Assembly: GCA_027704905.1 (NCBI GenBank)
Contig: CM051022.1
Span: 11,654,128 to 11,718,127 of the forward strand
Length of the DNA stretch: 64,000 nucleotides
Reading direction: 5' to 3'
Source of the DNA: Muraenolepis orangiensis
Lineage: Eukaryota > Chordata > Actinopteri > Gadiformes > Muraenolepididae
The notes under the pieces were generated by a model. It had not been told where the DNA came from and did not search any database. It saw only the letters and a list, made by a program, of their open reading frames with translations. The stretch's first letter is position 1. Every line of letters starts with the position of its first letter. Position numbers and translations under genes: made by a program. Positions 12,711 through 47,170 of this stretch are shown piece by piece.

Positions 12711-14756
12711 GTTGTGTTTATTTGTCAATTCAAAGATACCTAGGCCTATTTATTTCCACATTCTTGGTGGAGACACGTGTGTGTTTTCCAGGTGGAGGGA
12801 TCATGGCCTAATACTGGGAGGTGGAGGTGTTGTCCTGGTTGATTTGGCCCATTGCCTCCTTATATCAAGCAGGATATCCCAGATATCCTGCTTGAATGAA
12901 TCCACGAGATGGGAACTCACCACCCATGTTTGTTTTACTCTCTCTCGTCTAAGGGTTACGTCCGTCTATAGTATAGTGTTTAGTGTTACACACATTGGTT
13001 TAACTGCCCTTTCTGCCATTCCAAATTGTACTGTGATCTAAAAAAAGCATTAATATTATTATTTGATACTAAACGACACCACAAAACGACACCAATCTAG
13101 GCCTATGCAATTTAGGTTAAGTTAACTCAATGCACCTTCTTTGTGTTGGAACTGCATTAATGCCATTCACTAGCATGCCTTTTACATGTGCTCATATTGC
13201 ATGTTGTGCAAACATTTTTATATTCCATCACTCACACGGAACATACTGGAAGACAGAGAAAGAACTATTGGCTATTAATGAGAAACATATAGGCCTAAGT
13301 AGCAGCATATTTTTAAAGACGCCTTCAGCTCTATCCCAAATGGTTCATGTTTATTGTCGGCAATCAATACATCGATATACACTTTCTCCAAACACTCAAA
13401 CACTTTGATACAAAACTATTCTATTTTGTCACGTGTGGCAAGAGGAAGGAGAAGTACAACAGAGTGGATACGGCCCACAGCCCAAATGGACTGAATATAC
13501 TGTGAACTCCCTCAATGAAACCAATGAATCAACCCCCCCCCCCCCCCATCCATCCATCCATCCATCCCTGTACGCTGGAGTGCCTTGCTATGATGAGGCA
13601 GCTGGACCGGAGAGAGACAATAGCCCTGTGTTTACTATGGCGGCATCTGTTTAGCTATAGCGCTCAAAATACCCTTTTATGATGGCTCTCTGCTCCGCCC
13701 CCCACCACCACCCTCCTCTTCCTACCGTTGTTGGTTTTAGACATATGGTTGCTTTTCTTTTGCGAGGAGATTGTTGATTAAATTCCCCAAATAATATGTG
13801 TTTGTGTCTTTGTCAGGTGATCTTTGTTGATGTCGATGTGGTTGTTGTTGTGGTTGTTGTTTGTTTGGGAAAACAAGCCAGAGTTAGAAATAAGACCTTT
13901 CCACAAGATGGTTAAAATAACCCTTTAAGCATTAGCTAACACTTTGAGTGCCTTGCCCACAATAACCCCGGTGCCCGAGTCTAAGGATGTAAACAATATG
14001 TTTAATAACATGTCAAATGTCAAATGTTTAATGACTTAATGTTGTAGTTGGCTAAAGATGTGTAAAAAAATATGTGTTATGCACAACCTCTTTATAAATG
14101 CTAACTTACTTACACTTAGCATTTGGCTACAAACTGCATTTTGCTGCATTGCCATGTTTTTTTCTGATGGAAAGTGTATCTGTTTGAAAAACCAAAGGTA
14201 AAGTGCTAGAGGAAAGCTATACATCAATACAGTCACACACCCTCAGTTTGTCCATTGAAAAGGTGCTGGTATTGTGTATGCAAAACACAAACAATGAGAC
14301 ACGCCTGATTGAAATCAGCCTAGTTGACAGAATCCAATGTCCTTATTATTTACAGTACACATAACTCTGTTATTGGTATCAATAGTGAATAAAAACCAAA
14401 ACACACTCACACATGATTCAGGGGACATTGTGTTACAAAGTTAAAGAACAACCCCCCCCCCCAAACAGAAACATCCAACCTGTAGAAGAGCGCCCTCTCT
14501 GGTCAAATACCAACATTGCTAGTGCACTGTTGTCTGTCTTCCTTATTGGGCTGACACGTCGCCAGTAGATAGTGTGTGGCTCGCCATACAATGTCTCAAG
14601 GGAAATCAGCTAGGTGCCATTGTCTTGGTCTTACGCTGTCCCTGGGGTGTGTTGCTTCATGGGATCACCCTTTAAAGACCAACAAATCATCTTCTTTTTG
14701 GGTATATAGTATCAGGTTAATGATACAAAATGAAACATGACTAGTTTTGGTGCTGT

Positions 14757-14835
14757 ATTTCATTACATTACAGTCGTTTAGCAGCCGCTTTTATCCAAAG
14801 CGACTTTATGGTAATGTATGTTATGCAGAATAGGC
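14757..14835. repeat. Dispersed repeat, copy 1 (TTTAGCAG..CTTTTATCCAAAGCGACTT family)
   Basis: Contains 'cattacattacag', then a TTTAGCAGC/ACGCTTTTATCCAAAGCGACTT core shared with copies at 20871, 27992 and 63565. This is a common fish interspersed repeat whose class I do not assign. The copy is truncated. Confidence 0.7.
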
Positions 14836-15285
14836 CAATGAGTTCATGAACTCTTATCGGGTGCAGGTTGAAATCCCATGATGAAAGAGGATTTATGAGT
14901 TACGACTTGTACTTTAGCACTTGAGTACCGCAGTACTTTTTGTGTATCACATATGTATTGTATAACATACTGTAATGCTTTGGAAGAATCCCGGTACGTT
15001 ATATCATTCTATTAAAATCACACTCAGGAAAACAAGAAACAACTCAAGTGGATATAAATCACTTAAAAGTGTCCTGCAAATGTTGTCTATTTCACAGTTG
15101 TGAGAGACAAATAAAATATGTCTTATTTGGCATTAAGTTTAATATATTTGTATTGTGTATTGACACATTGATTAGCTATCTGCCAGCAAGTAGTAGAACG
15201 TGTTGTACTGTGTACTGTGCATTTGCCAATGCAATGCATCTGTGTATGTAACATGTGTTTGCAGACAGACCTCTGCATCCCTGGG

Positions 15286-15436
<151 letters not shown>

Positions 15437-16454
15437 GGGGACACTGACTATAAGGACTTACAGTGCTGGCAATGCACCGACGGGAGTCCCTGTGATCTAA
15501 CAGCCTCCAAAAAGGCTCATTATCAACAGCCAACAGGAGAATATGTTTATTAAAACCTTAATAACATGGTTCTGTCGCGAATGTGTGAATAACAACAGCC
15601 AATATACCATACAGTAGTAATAATCCCATGTGTGTAAACATGTTTTGATTGCACGTAATGACAGATTTAATATGATAATGATAACAGTACTAATAATAGT
15701 TATCATCCCGCTTGTGTATCTTTCAGCAAGTCTTCTAACATGCTTAACAGGGTGATTGAAAGCAATTAAACTAACAACGGAAACACCCATACGTCATCCA
15801 TCGAACAGAGTATAGGAGAAAATAAAAGTATATAACACCCATTCAATGAAAGAATAGCACTGTAATACTACAGCAACACACCTGCCCCACGATGTGAGGA
15901 TAACCCTTAATCTGGAATTAACTCAATCATGAACACATACTTTGATATGGGTTCTGGTTGTCGTTAAAACCGCAGTTGACAAACCCGAAGCCAAAAAAGG
16001 GTGCCACAAAAGGCATTGCAGGCCCCGTCATGTTCACGGCGAGCATTTGACTTCGTTTGAATCCACTTTACAACCGTCGTCGTCGCCACACACACATATG
16101 CGCTTTCCGAGAAACTAATTAGGATCTGAGAGGGTTTTGTGGGGGGGGGGGGGGGGTTCATTTGTCATTTGTCCAAACTGTGCGTGTGATGGGAGATCGA
16201 GTGAATTTCCTCCCGGTGTGTAATAGCAAGTGTGTGCTCTCGATTGTAAACAGCTTAGCATAGCATTTCCTGCAATCACCGCTGAATGGGAGGGGGGGGG
16301 GGGGGGCAATCTGTGCCGGTTGGAACAGTCCAAGGTCTCGCACGCTGCAATAAAGCATGGTCCTAATCAGGGCTGTATGTTCCGCTCACAAGGGGCCTTC
16401 TTAGAACAAAGCCCCCTGCTGTTTATGTAGAAACGTCATAAATGCACACCACGT

Positions 16455-16530
16455 GTGTGTGTGTGGTGCGTGCGTGCGTGTGTGCGTGCGTGCGTGCGTG
16501 CGTGGTGCGTGCGTGCGTGCGTGCGTGCGA
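16455..16530. repeat. (GTGC)n tetranucleotide repeat
   Basis: GTGCGTGC units with two GGTGC interruptions. Confidence 0.93.
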
Positions 16531-17103
16531 TACTGAGAGAGCCTAATGCGTTCGTGCCGTGCTTCTTCTTATTGAAGGTAACACGTTTAATTGGCACCCC
16601 GGGCCCCACCCCAGACTTTGCGATATACCGGTAATACAGGAAGCACACACGTGCCGCGGGCACAGAACCCATCCCTTTGTGGTGTGCTAACCTCCATATA
16701 CGTTCATACAATATTTACTGCTTGGCTGGCTGGCGAGCCATGTGGAGCACAACAAACAGTGTGTGTGCACGCTTTTCAAAGGACAGCAGACGGGGTCAGC
16801 ACACAGAGCACAGACTTTGCCACGGGGTGTTTTATTGATTCATTGAGTGTCTGGGTGTCTTTACCCCCCCCCCCCCTCAATGGATACCCCTTTCCTGTCA
16901 CACACTGTAATATGTCCAGCGCCCGACCGCTAGCCTCTCTTAATGTTCCTATGAGGAAGAGCTTTGTCGAGCATTAGAATAAATCCTTCTGTCCATCAGT
17001 CTCTGTCCATCTGTTTAGCACCCAAGTCGCCGCTTTGGACAGCTACCTTTACATTGTGCAGATGGTTCCTTACTCAAGATGTTTTTGTTTTTTTTAACTC
17101 CAT

Positions 17104-17147
17104 GTGTGTGTTTGAGTGCGTGTGTGTGTGTGCGTGTGCGTGCGTGG

Positions 17148-17208
<61 letters not shown>

Positions 17209-17290
17209 GCGCGCACGCGTGTGTGTGTGTGCGTGCATGTGTGCGTGCGTGTGTGTGTGTGTGCACGCATGCAATGCATGCGTGTGTGTG
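17104..17290. repeat. (GTGC)n/(GT)n repeat
   Basis: A central pure GTGC run with GCGC and GT-rich flanks. Confidence 0.93.
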
Positions 17291-18155
17291 TTTGAGTATG
17301 TGTCGGTCTCAGGATGTAGAAAGAAATATGGAGGTGAAGGTGGGAGAAACTAAAGACAAACATATAGAGGGGGGTGGTGGGGGGGGGGGGTGTGGGTGTG
17401 TGTGAGTGCAGAACGTGTGCGGCTGTATAGCCAGAGAACAGAACATTGCAAACTCCAACTAACAAAGACAAAGGTGGAGGCGTATCGAATGCATTCCATC
17501 ATCGCAACCCGGGGACAGGTAAACTAGCATTGCAGGCGCAGCAGCTGGGGCGGGCTATACAATCCCTTTTTGGATCGCTCTCGTCTGTCACTCAAGTCAT
17601 TGTCGGCCTGTCAAACAGACCAACAGAGTCCCCCCCCCTACTCCCCGGGCCAGAGGACTTTCGTTGAAAACCCCCCCTTCTTGTCCTACCAGAAGGTTCC
17701 GTCCGTCGGCAAGCCCTTGTCGGAGGTCCCCGGTGTGGTGTTACCTTACCTCGCTCGCTCGGGCATCCCGTCGAGAGCCGTGCGCCCTAAAGCAAGGCAT
17801 CACGTCTCCTGCAGTATCTGTTGTTCCCAAGTGGTGGATCACCACAACCAGCGGCGGTAGTCTTGAACGACACGAGTCGTTCGAACCCAGTCCTTAGGAT
17901 AGTAGCGGTGCTGAAAAGCCATGCACACGACTATATACAATGTATACTCCTCAATACGACATTCGGTGGATGTTTTACAATTCATACATTCATAGCCCAA
18001 ATGGGACTGAAAGCCCTAACCCATGCTCTATAGCACAGTGGCTCGCAACTGGTCTGGCCTTGGAGCCCACATGTGTAATTTGTAAAAAATATCAAATGTA
18101 TGTAATCAACAATGCCTTAATGTATTTGTGAGTGTGTGTGTGTGTGTGTGTGTGT

Positions 18156-18252
18156 GGTTGGTGGCTGGTTGAGGCAGCCTCACCTGGCCTGAGTTGGACT
18201 GATTGCTCTATGGCTGGTGAGGCTGCACACCTGTGGGTCCTTGTTAATCAAG
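18156..18252 (+). repeat. Half-copy of the 5462-5646 foldback element
   Basis: It begins just after a (TG)n, as in the full copy. It repeats the left arm (ggttggtggctggttgaggc, then ttggactgatt and ctgcacacctgtgggtcctt) and the loop ttgttaatcaa. The right arm is missing. Confidence 0.8.
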
Positions 18253-19773
18253 GCACATACTTGTGGCTACACTTAAAGAAATAGTAAGCCATTGAAACAT
18301 TAGTTAATTTCCAGTCTTCTTTCTGAAGATTAAGGTTTGGCATATGCTATATGCGACCCACTGAAAGTGCCCTAGCAGTTGAGCTGGGCATATACCGTGC
18401 ATACATACATAGACCGGTCTGTCTATCCGTCTCATGAGCAGACACCCAGTCAGACGTGACAGAAGGTGAGGTACCGGTAAGTGGATCCCTGCAAATGACT
18501 CTTACACCAAGAAACCAAACTCCTCTTTTCCACAAACTCCCCACCCCCAGTTGGGGTGCAGGTGTAACTAACTCCAGCTCACCCTGTTGCTGTTTCATTC
18601 TAATTGGTTCCAGGTCGGTTCCGTGGTGTCAGAGGACCAAATCCATTTAGGATAGTGGAGGTTTCCTTTTTTCTTTTTTTTTAAAGAGGTTTAAGCACCC
18701 GATAAGGTGTCATCTATTGAATGCCAAATGGGATTCTCAGGATTTTAGCCTTTTTTCAGGATTTTTAGTTTTTTGTTTTCTTTCACCCAATGTGAAAAGT
18801 GTACAATATTCATATGTACTACTATTTCAATCTTTTGTTAGGCCGACAACTGACAGACAACAGAAATCATTTGAGTCACTTTTCACCACTTTTAAGCCAC
18901 TTCTGTAAAAAAAAGGAATATATTTAAGCAAGCACAAGCTTTCTGCACATGAAGGGGAAATGACATCACACCCTTGTACATATGCCTGTATGTCTATGTC
19001 TATGTCTATGTCTGCGGTTGTCGGTTTGAGCTAATGGGGAAGTTTGTGTTTTGCATGGTACTAAGACCCGAGGCCCTGTTCGTCCAGACCACACTGGAGC
19101 CATGACATTCGGACATTCAAAGTGGAATGCGGAAGGGGCCCGGTGACGACTGCCAGGCACCTTGCAGTCTGTTGTCTGGAAAACCCAAATGTATGTAAAT
19201 TGAATCTCGGACACGATCGGATTGGCTGACGGACCAAGCTTTTATGGGGGCCCCAAACTGAATTTGATTGGGGGGGGAGGTTTCCATAACCAAAAACGTG
19301 TTAATGCTTGATCATTCGCACACCTACTGGAGATCTAACACACCCATGATCAATTGTATTTGTTGTAGCTGTGTTGCTAACTGCCATGGTTTACCCTTCT
19401 ACGGATGTTAATATTAAAAGGTAGCCAACTCACAAGATTGGTCTGGTGTTAACTTGCACTTTAATATTCTAAGTGATACAGTACTAAGTGGCGTACTGAA
19501 CGTGGTGTACTGAAAGGTAATGATAAACCAGAAGGCAATGCATTTACGGTAAACACGGTTCAATTACAGTTAACCACTTGAATGTCTTTGGATTTAAAAC
19601 ATTTGCAATGTGCAAAAGCGTATAATAACAATCAAATACAATTACAATCAAATAACTTAGATAAACAGAACCTCAGAAGTTAAGATGTGTGCTTCTTAAT
19701 GCAAATGAAAAAATAAGGAGCGAGGAAGCAAGATAAGAAGATAAAACAAGATAAAACATTTCAAGCCTTCTTG

Positions 19774-19787
19774 GCGCCCTCTGGTGG
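19774..19787 (-). promoter_or_regulatory. CTCF-like motif
   Basis: GCGCCCTCTGGTGG fits the reverse complement of CCASYAGRKGGCRS at all 14 positions and is close to the strongest form, CCACCAGAGGGCGC. Confidence 0.45.
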
Positions 19788-20572
19788 CCGAAGTAAGCAC
19801 CACAGACAGATGGGTAACGATGCTAAAGGAACACCAAAATACCACCAGGTGTGACTGTGATCAGCCATTACAGACATAGTGACATCACATAGGGGGAGTG
19901 TCCACCGGATGAATATTGGATAGATGTGATGTAGCAGTTGGTACGGTCCACAGTCCACAGTGGCCTATACCCTAGTCATCATACATCTGGGTCACTAGAA
20001 ACAATTGTAGTCATGACCATTTTGAAAGGGCTTGTGATGGCTAATCACACTTGACGCTGTTAACATAATACTTAAAGGTTGGCACGACCTCAACATTGAC
20101 ACAATTCATAGGTCACTTAAAAAATACCATTTCAAACACAAAGTCAAGTCAGGGTGCTTCATAAAGTGAGAAGAGGACAATACATGGAAGTAAATAATGA
20201 GTATTTAAGGGGTGCATATTATTCCTGGCTTCAGACAAATGCATGTTCATGCTCATGTTTTGCTTTGACTGGAACCGTAAGTCATTGAAAGTGTCACTCC
20301 GTCCATTGAAACATGATGAACCTAGTAAACCTAGAGGAAGCTAGAGAGGCGGGGGGGGGGGGGGGCGACTCCCACAGTCACAAAGGAGCATTGTTCTCCC
20401 TCCTAGACCCTTGAGGGCCTGGAGTCGGACGATGAGTCGCTATACTGATTGTTGACGCTTGATGTCTAGCTATTAGCAGCTTGGCTTCTGAACAATGTGT
20501 CCTGATGAAGCTCTCTGCTGCCACCTAGAGAAGTCAGAGAGAGGTGACAATGTATGATGTTTTACATTACAT

Positions 20573-20720
20573 TTGATTAGATTGACTATTATTTATCCCG
20601 AGAGAAATTGTTGTGCAACAGTCGCCATACATACAACATAGAAGAAATGTAAAAATAAAAATAATAAGATACAAATAAGATGGAATGAGGTGTATTACAG
20701 ATATCCGATGGGAAAAGTGT
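20573..20720. repeat. Dispersed repeat ('TTTATCCCGAGAGAAATT' type)
   Basis: Shares 'att(t)attaatcccgagggaaatt..gtgcaacagt' with 25803-25990. I take these as two copies of one interspersed family, probably the 3' end of a retroelement. Confidence 0.55.
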
Positions 20721-20870
20721 ACTATATTAATATTATGTACTACTATTAAAATCCGACGTTCGGCCGACAACTAACAAGGTTAAGAGAATAGCCCAAAGAT
20801 ACAATATGGCCATGCTATACAACACTATGTTTAGGCATATGTGAGCTGTTTTGCTCAACTGGGGCAGAGA

Positions 20871-21160
20871 TACATTTACATTACATTACATTACAGTCAT
20901 TTAGCAGACGCTTTAATCCAAAGCGACTTACAATAGTGTGTTCCAACAAAGGAAGGAAAGAGAACAACTCGTCACCAGAAGTCAAAAGTGCATTTAATTT
21001 CTAACAAAGTCTCCAAGAACTGAACCAGTGCTCAGGTAGAAGTACAATAATTCAGGCAAAAGTGTAAGGGAAAAGTACAATAAGTTGTCAAACAATATGC
21101 AACAATAACTAGAACAATATCAACCTATCTATAATATGTAATCTACTGAAGATGGGGAGT
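20871..21160. repeat. Dispersed repeat, copy 2 (TTTAGCAGACGC family)
   Basis: Begins with (TTACA)n and the core catttagcagacgcttta-atccaaagcgactt. It continues with 'agagaacaactcgtcaccag' and several 'aagtacaataa' units, as in the copies at 27992 and 63565. Confidence 0.75.
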
Positions 21161-21402
21161 GACTCTGCAGTCGTGACCTCCGTGGGGAGTTTGTTCCACC
21201 TAATTGGGACCTGGACAGGACAGTAGTTATAGTTCACTGAACTAAAACGATGCATCCTTATATTTTTGATGCTATAGGATCTCCTCAATTGAACTCAGTA
21301 TATTTCCATTTGTACTAATATTCAAATAGACTGTAGCCCTCGGGTATTTATTGACCATTATATCGAACATTCGTTGTCGACGTTGACCTACATGGTACGA
21401 TG

Positions 21403-21416
21403 CCGCCATCTAGTGG
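21403..21416 (-). promoter_or_regulatory. CTCF-like motif
   Basis: CCGCCATCTAGTGG fits the reverse complement of CCASYAGRKGGCRS. The flanking bases resemble those of the motif at 10231. Confidence 0.4.
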
Positions 21417-22391
21417 TGAAAAAACATATTTCGCTCTAATTCGTCTTAAATCCATCCATTGCTGTCATCCAATGTCATAGCTTAAATTCAATGAACGGAA
21501 CTGACTATTCGTTATAGTTAGTGTCAGTTCGTGTGTCATTTAGAACATTCTGGATCCACATGGGACAGCATTGAAAGCCATGTTTGAACAACAGGTGAAC
21601 AGGTGAGTCTATATGAGCGTCTCCGCCCGGGAAGCGCGTCTTTCAGGTGTGACCGGTCGAGAACTACCCTAAGTATACTCTGCAAAAGGAATGTCTGTTC
21701 GGTACATATCTGAATAACATTCAAATGAATGACAAGAAGAAGGGTAAAGGGAAATTTAGGCCTATGGGCCGTTATGGCCCATAGGCCTCTTTTTGAATTA
21801 TTGGCCCTACATACTACGTACACATAGACCTATATACATAGGCCTACATGTAATGGTGTTTATTTATGATGTTGATGTTGTATTTGGCTATAGTCTAACA
21901 CATAGGTCTAACCCCTACCTGCTCTTCACTGACCTGAAAGCTACAGGTGGGGATGTACCAGACCCCCCAGGAGGTCCCTCGGTTTCAGGACCAGCTTGGA
22001 GGGAACGATGGTGTTAAAAGGTCGAAGCTGTAGTCCACGGACAACAGTCTGACGTATGTGTCGCTCCTTTCTAGGTGTTCAGTGACGTGTTCACTGTCTA
22101 CCCCTTACCTGCCTTCCTTCATCGTCTGGCTCTGTGTTCACTGTGAATCACCTCATCATAAAATCCTAAAAGCCTCTCTGAAATGAATAAATAATGAATT
22201 GTATCCACTGTAAAGAATGCTGAAATGTTGTTGTTGTTGTTGTTGTTGTTGCTATGATGTCATGTCTGCCTTTCTCAGTTTGGGAAAAGTCGGAGCTCTG
22301 AAACTTGACCCACATTTGATCACAGACTGCATACAATTGGTCTAAGATGGATAAAAAAAATCTACCAAAAATGTTCACATGTGCTTTCACA

Positions 22392-22525
<134 letters not shown>

Positions 22526-22864
22526 GCTCTCAATGTACAAAGATAAGAAATTATGATATAGCTATACACTTACTGTGGGTGGTATTTGCACATTGATGAT
22601 GTGTCTATTTTATTTGTAGTGAATATTTATTTATTTATTCGCTGCTGGAATAAAAAAACAAATGAACCTGATGAATCATCTCTAGAGGTTTGGCTGCAAA
22701 TCGGTGTGTTTCTTCCCTGAAACTGACCTGATGGACATGGAAACCCGACTGTCCCTTGGGGACGTCGCCTTAAAGCAACTTGAACGGCTTCCAAGTCACT
22801 TCATATAATTTTCTCCCACGACAAATAAAAAACCCCATTATATTTTTTTTCCCCCTTATCTTTT

Positions 22865-22977
<113 letters not shown>

Positions 22978-23380
22978 TCCAGTCCATGAACAAAACTACG
23001 GGCCGCTTCAGAACGTACCATCATCACATCCATAGAGGGGGGGTGCGTGTAGAGAAACACCATAACGTCCCCATCTTCATTAGTTTGCTCACACATGTGT
23101 ATACATCGGGTATCAGACATACCTTAGACGATGATACAATGTTTGTATGTATTGCAAGGGGTTCGAAGATCGAAGATTGAAGATCGTGGACCCCCCCCCC
23201 CCCATTCCCAAATATAATGGGATCGTCCATGCACTGCCATGTTGAATGGAAGTAGCTCGGCTATCTGGCGGCTGGACTTCCAAAGGGGAGGAAAAGTTAC
23301 CTGTTTTTCCCCCGTTTTCAGTGGACTGACACCGCCATTTCTGTAGTGGTATTTCAAAGTGAAACGAGGAGGTAGTATTT

Positions 23381-23622
23381 GCTTGCGGTCATTTCGACAC
23401 CCGAAGGGTTCCTGCGGAACCGGGGGAGGGAGAGGGAGAAAACAACGAACCCGAGTCGAGTCGATGTGAGTGAGGGAGGGAGGGAGGAGGGGAGTCGGGA
23501 AGGCCCAGAGTGACCGGAACAAGACGCTTGTTTATTTATCTGTATCTATCTTAATTTATTGACTTTCCACACACATCAGGACACATCCACCCTTTTAAAG
23601 TATATCATCCGCACGTCAAGCT
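23381..23622 (+). promoter_or_regulatory. wasl: Probable wasl promoter and 5' UTR
   Basis: This is the sequence directly upstream of the wasl start codon, with CpG steps and purine-rich GGGAGGGAG blocks at about 23420-23490 and no ATG-led long frame. The transcription start cannot be placed from sequence alone. Confidence 0.4.
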
Positions 23623-46043
<22,421 letters not shown>

Positions 46044-47170
46044 CGCTCCTAACCACGCCCCTCAATCCCTCTTCCCAGATGATTATGACGACACTAATAA
46101 CGGGAAAAAGAAAATATCTCTTTCACATTCAGATTATAAATGTAAATGTTCCGATGATTCGCTGTATATTTTTGTTGCCTTTAAGCTTTTTTGTTTTTTT
46201 TTGTTTTTTTTGTATTATTAATCTGTGCAATACCCTGTTTAATCTGTAAATATGTCTCCCTGGTATCCTACTGTAACAATATTTCTTCTTTTTCTATTCT
46301 TGTCTTTTCTTATTTCTCTTTCCCTGATTTATGTTTTGCCTTTCGTCTTGCTGGTGATGGATACTGATGCGTATTGTCCCTTGCCCCCACCCTTACTTGA
46401 TAATGCTTTCGCAAAAATCCTCCCTCCATTCCCCCCAGATTGACGCGTGCAATTATGACATCAAATCGTCTCTTGAGCTAGAGTTTATTTTTCTTGTTTT
46501 AGATAAGTGATTTAGTGGATGGTGGTTGGTAAAGAAACAAGTGTTGTTAATCAGCGAGGTGAAAAAAATCGATATTCAACAGGACTATTTTCATATCCTA
46601 TTGCTCTGTAGTTTATTTTTTACTTATTCGAAAAATAAATTATCCTTGTTTAGCGCTCTTATTTTCTTAAAACACAGAAGAAGAAGAAGAAGAAGAAGAA
46701 GGGAAAAAAATACGTTCTTTCGCCTCCTGACTATTTAGCTTTATTATCCGTTCACCAATTGTAAATTAGCTCCAGAGGTTCCGAGTCTTGTTATATTTTT
46801 GCACAAATGGAAAGAGGAAGACTCCTCATGACTGCATGACTGTGGGTTTAGCTCTATGTGGGTCGCTTTACTACCCAGGTAAACCACACCTGGTCATCAT
46901 GCATTTAACCAATCCATACACCATCCAACTATGCATTAACAACGTATACAAAAAGGTGGGCCGCGACCTAAATGTTGGCTGTCCGTGAGTTTTATGGGAC
47001 TACTTTGTTTTCCTTTAGTTTTTTTTTTACTTGTCACACACACACACACACACACTACAGAATACATATTTGTCTTTCTTTTTCGTTTAAACTCGTTTTG
47101 GTTTTTTTTTAATCTAGGGGTTAAGTACACCGTGTAAAACTGAAAATAAATAAAATCATTTTAAAAGTTT
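46044..47170 (+). other. wasl: Probable wasl 3' UTR with polyadenylation signals
   Basis: AT-rich, non-coding sequence with poly-T tracts, (GAA)n near 46677 and two overlapping AATAAA hexamers at 47145-47150 and 47149-47154, the likeliest 3' end. An earlier AATAAA occurs near 46635. Confidence 0.55.
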
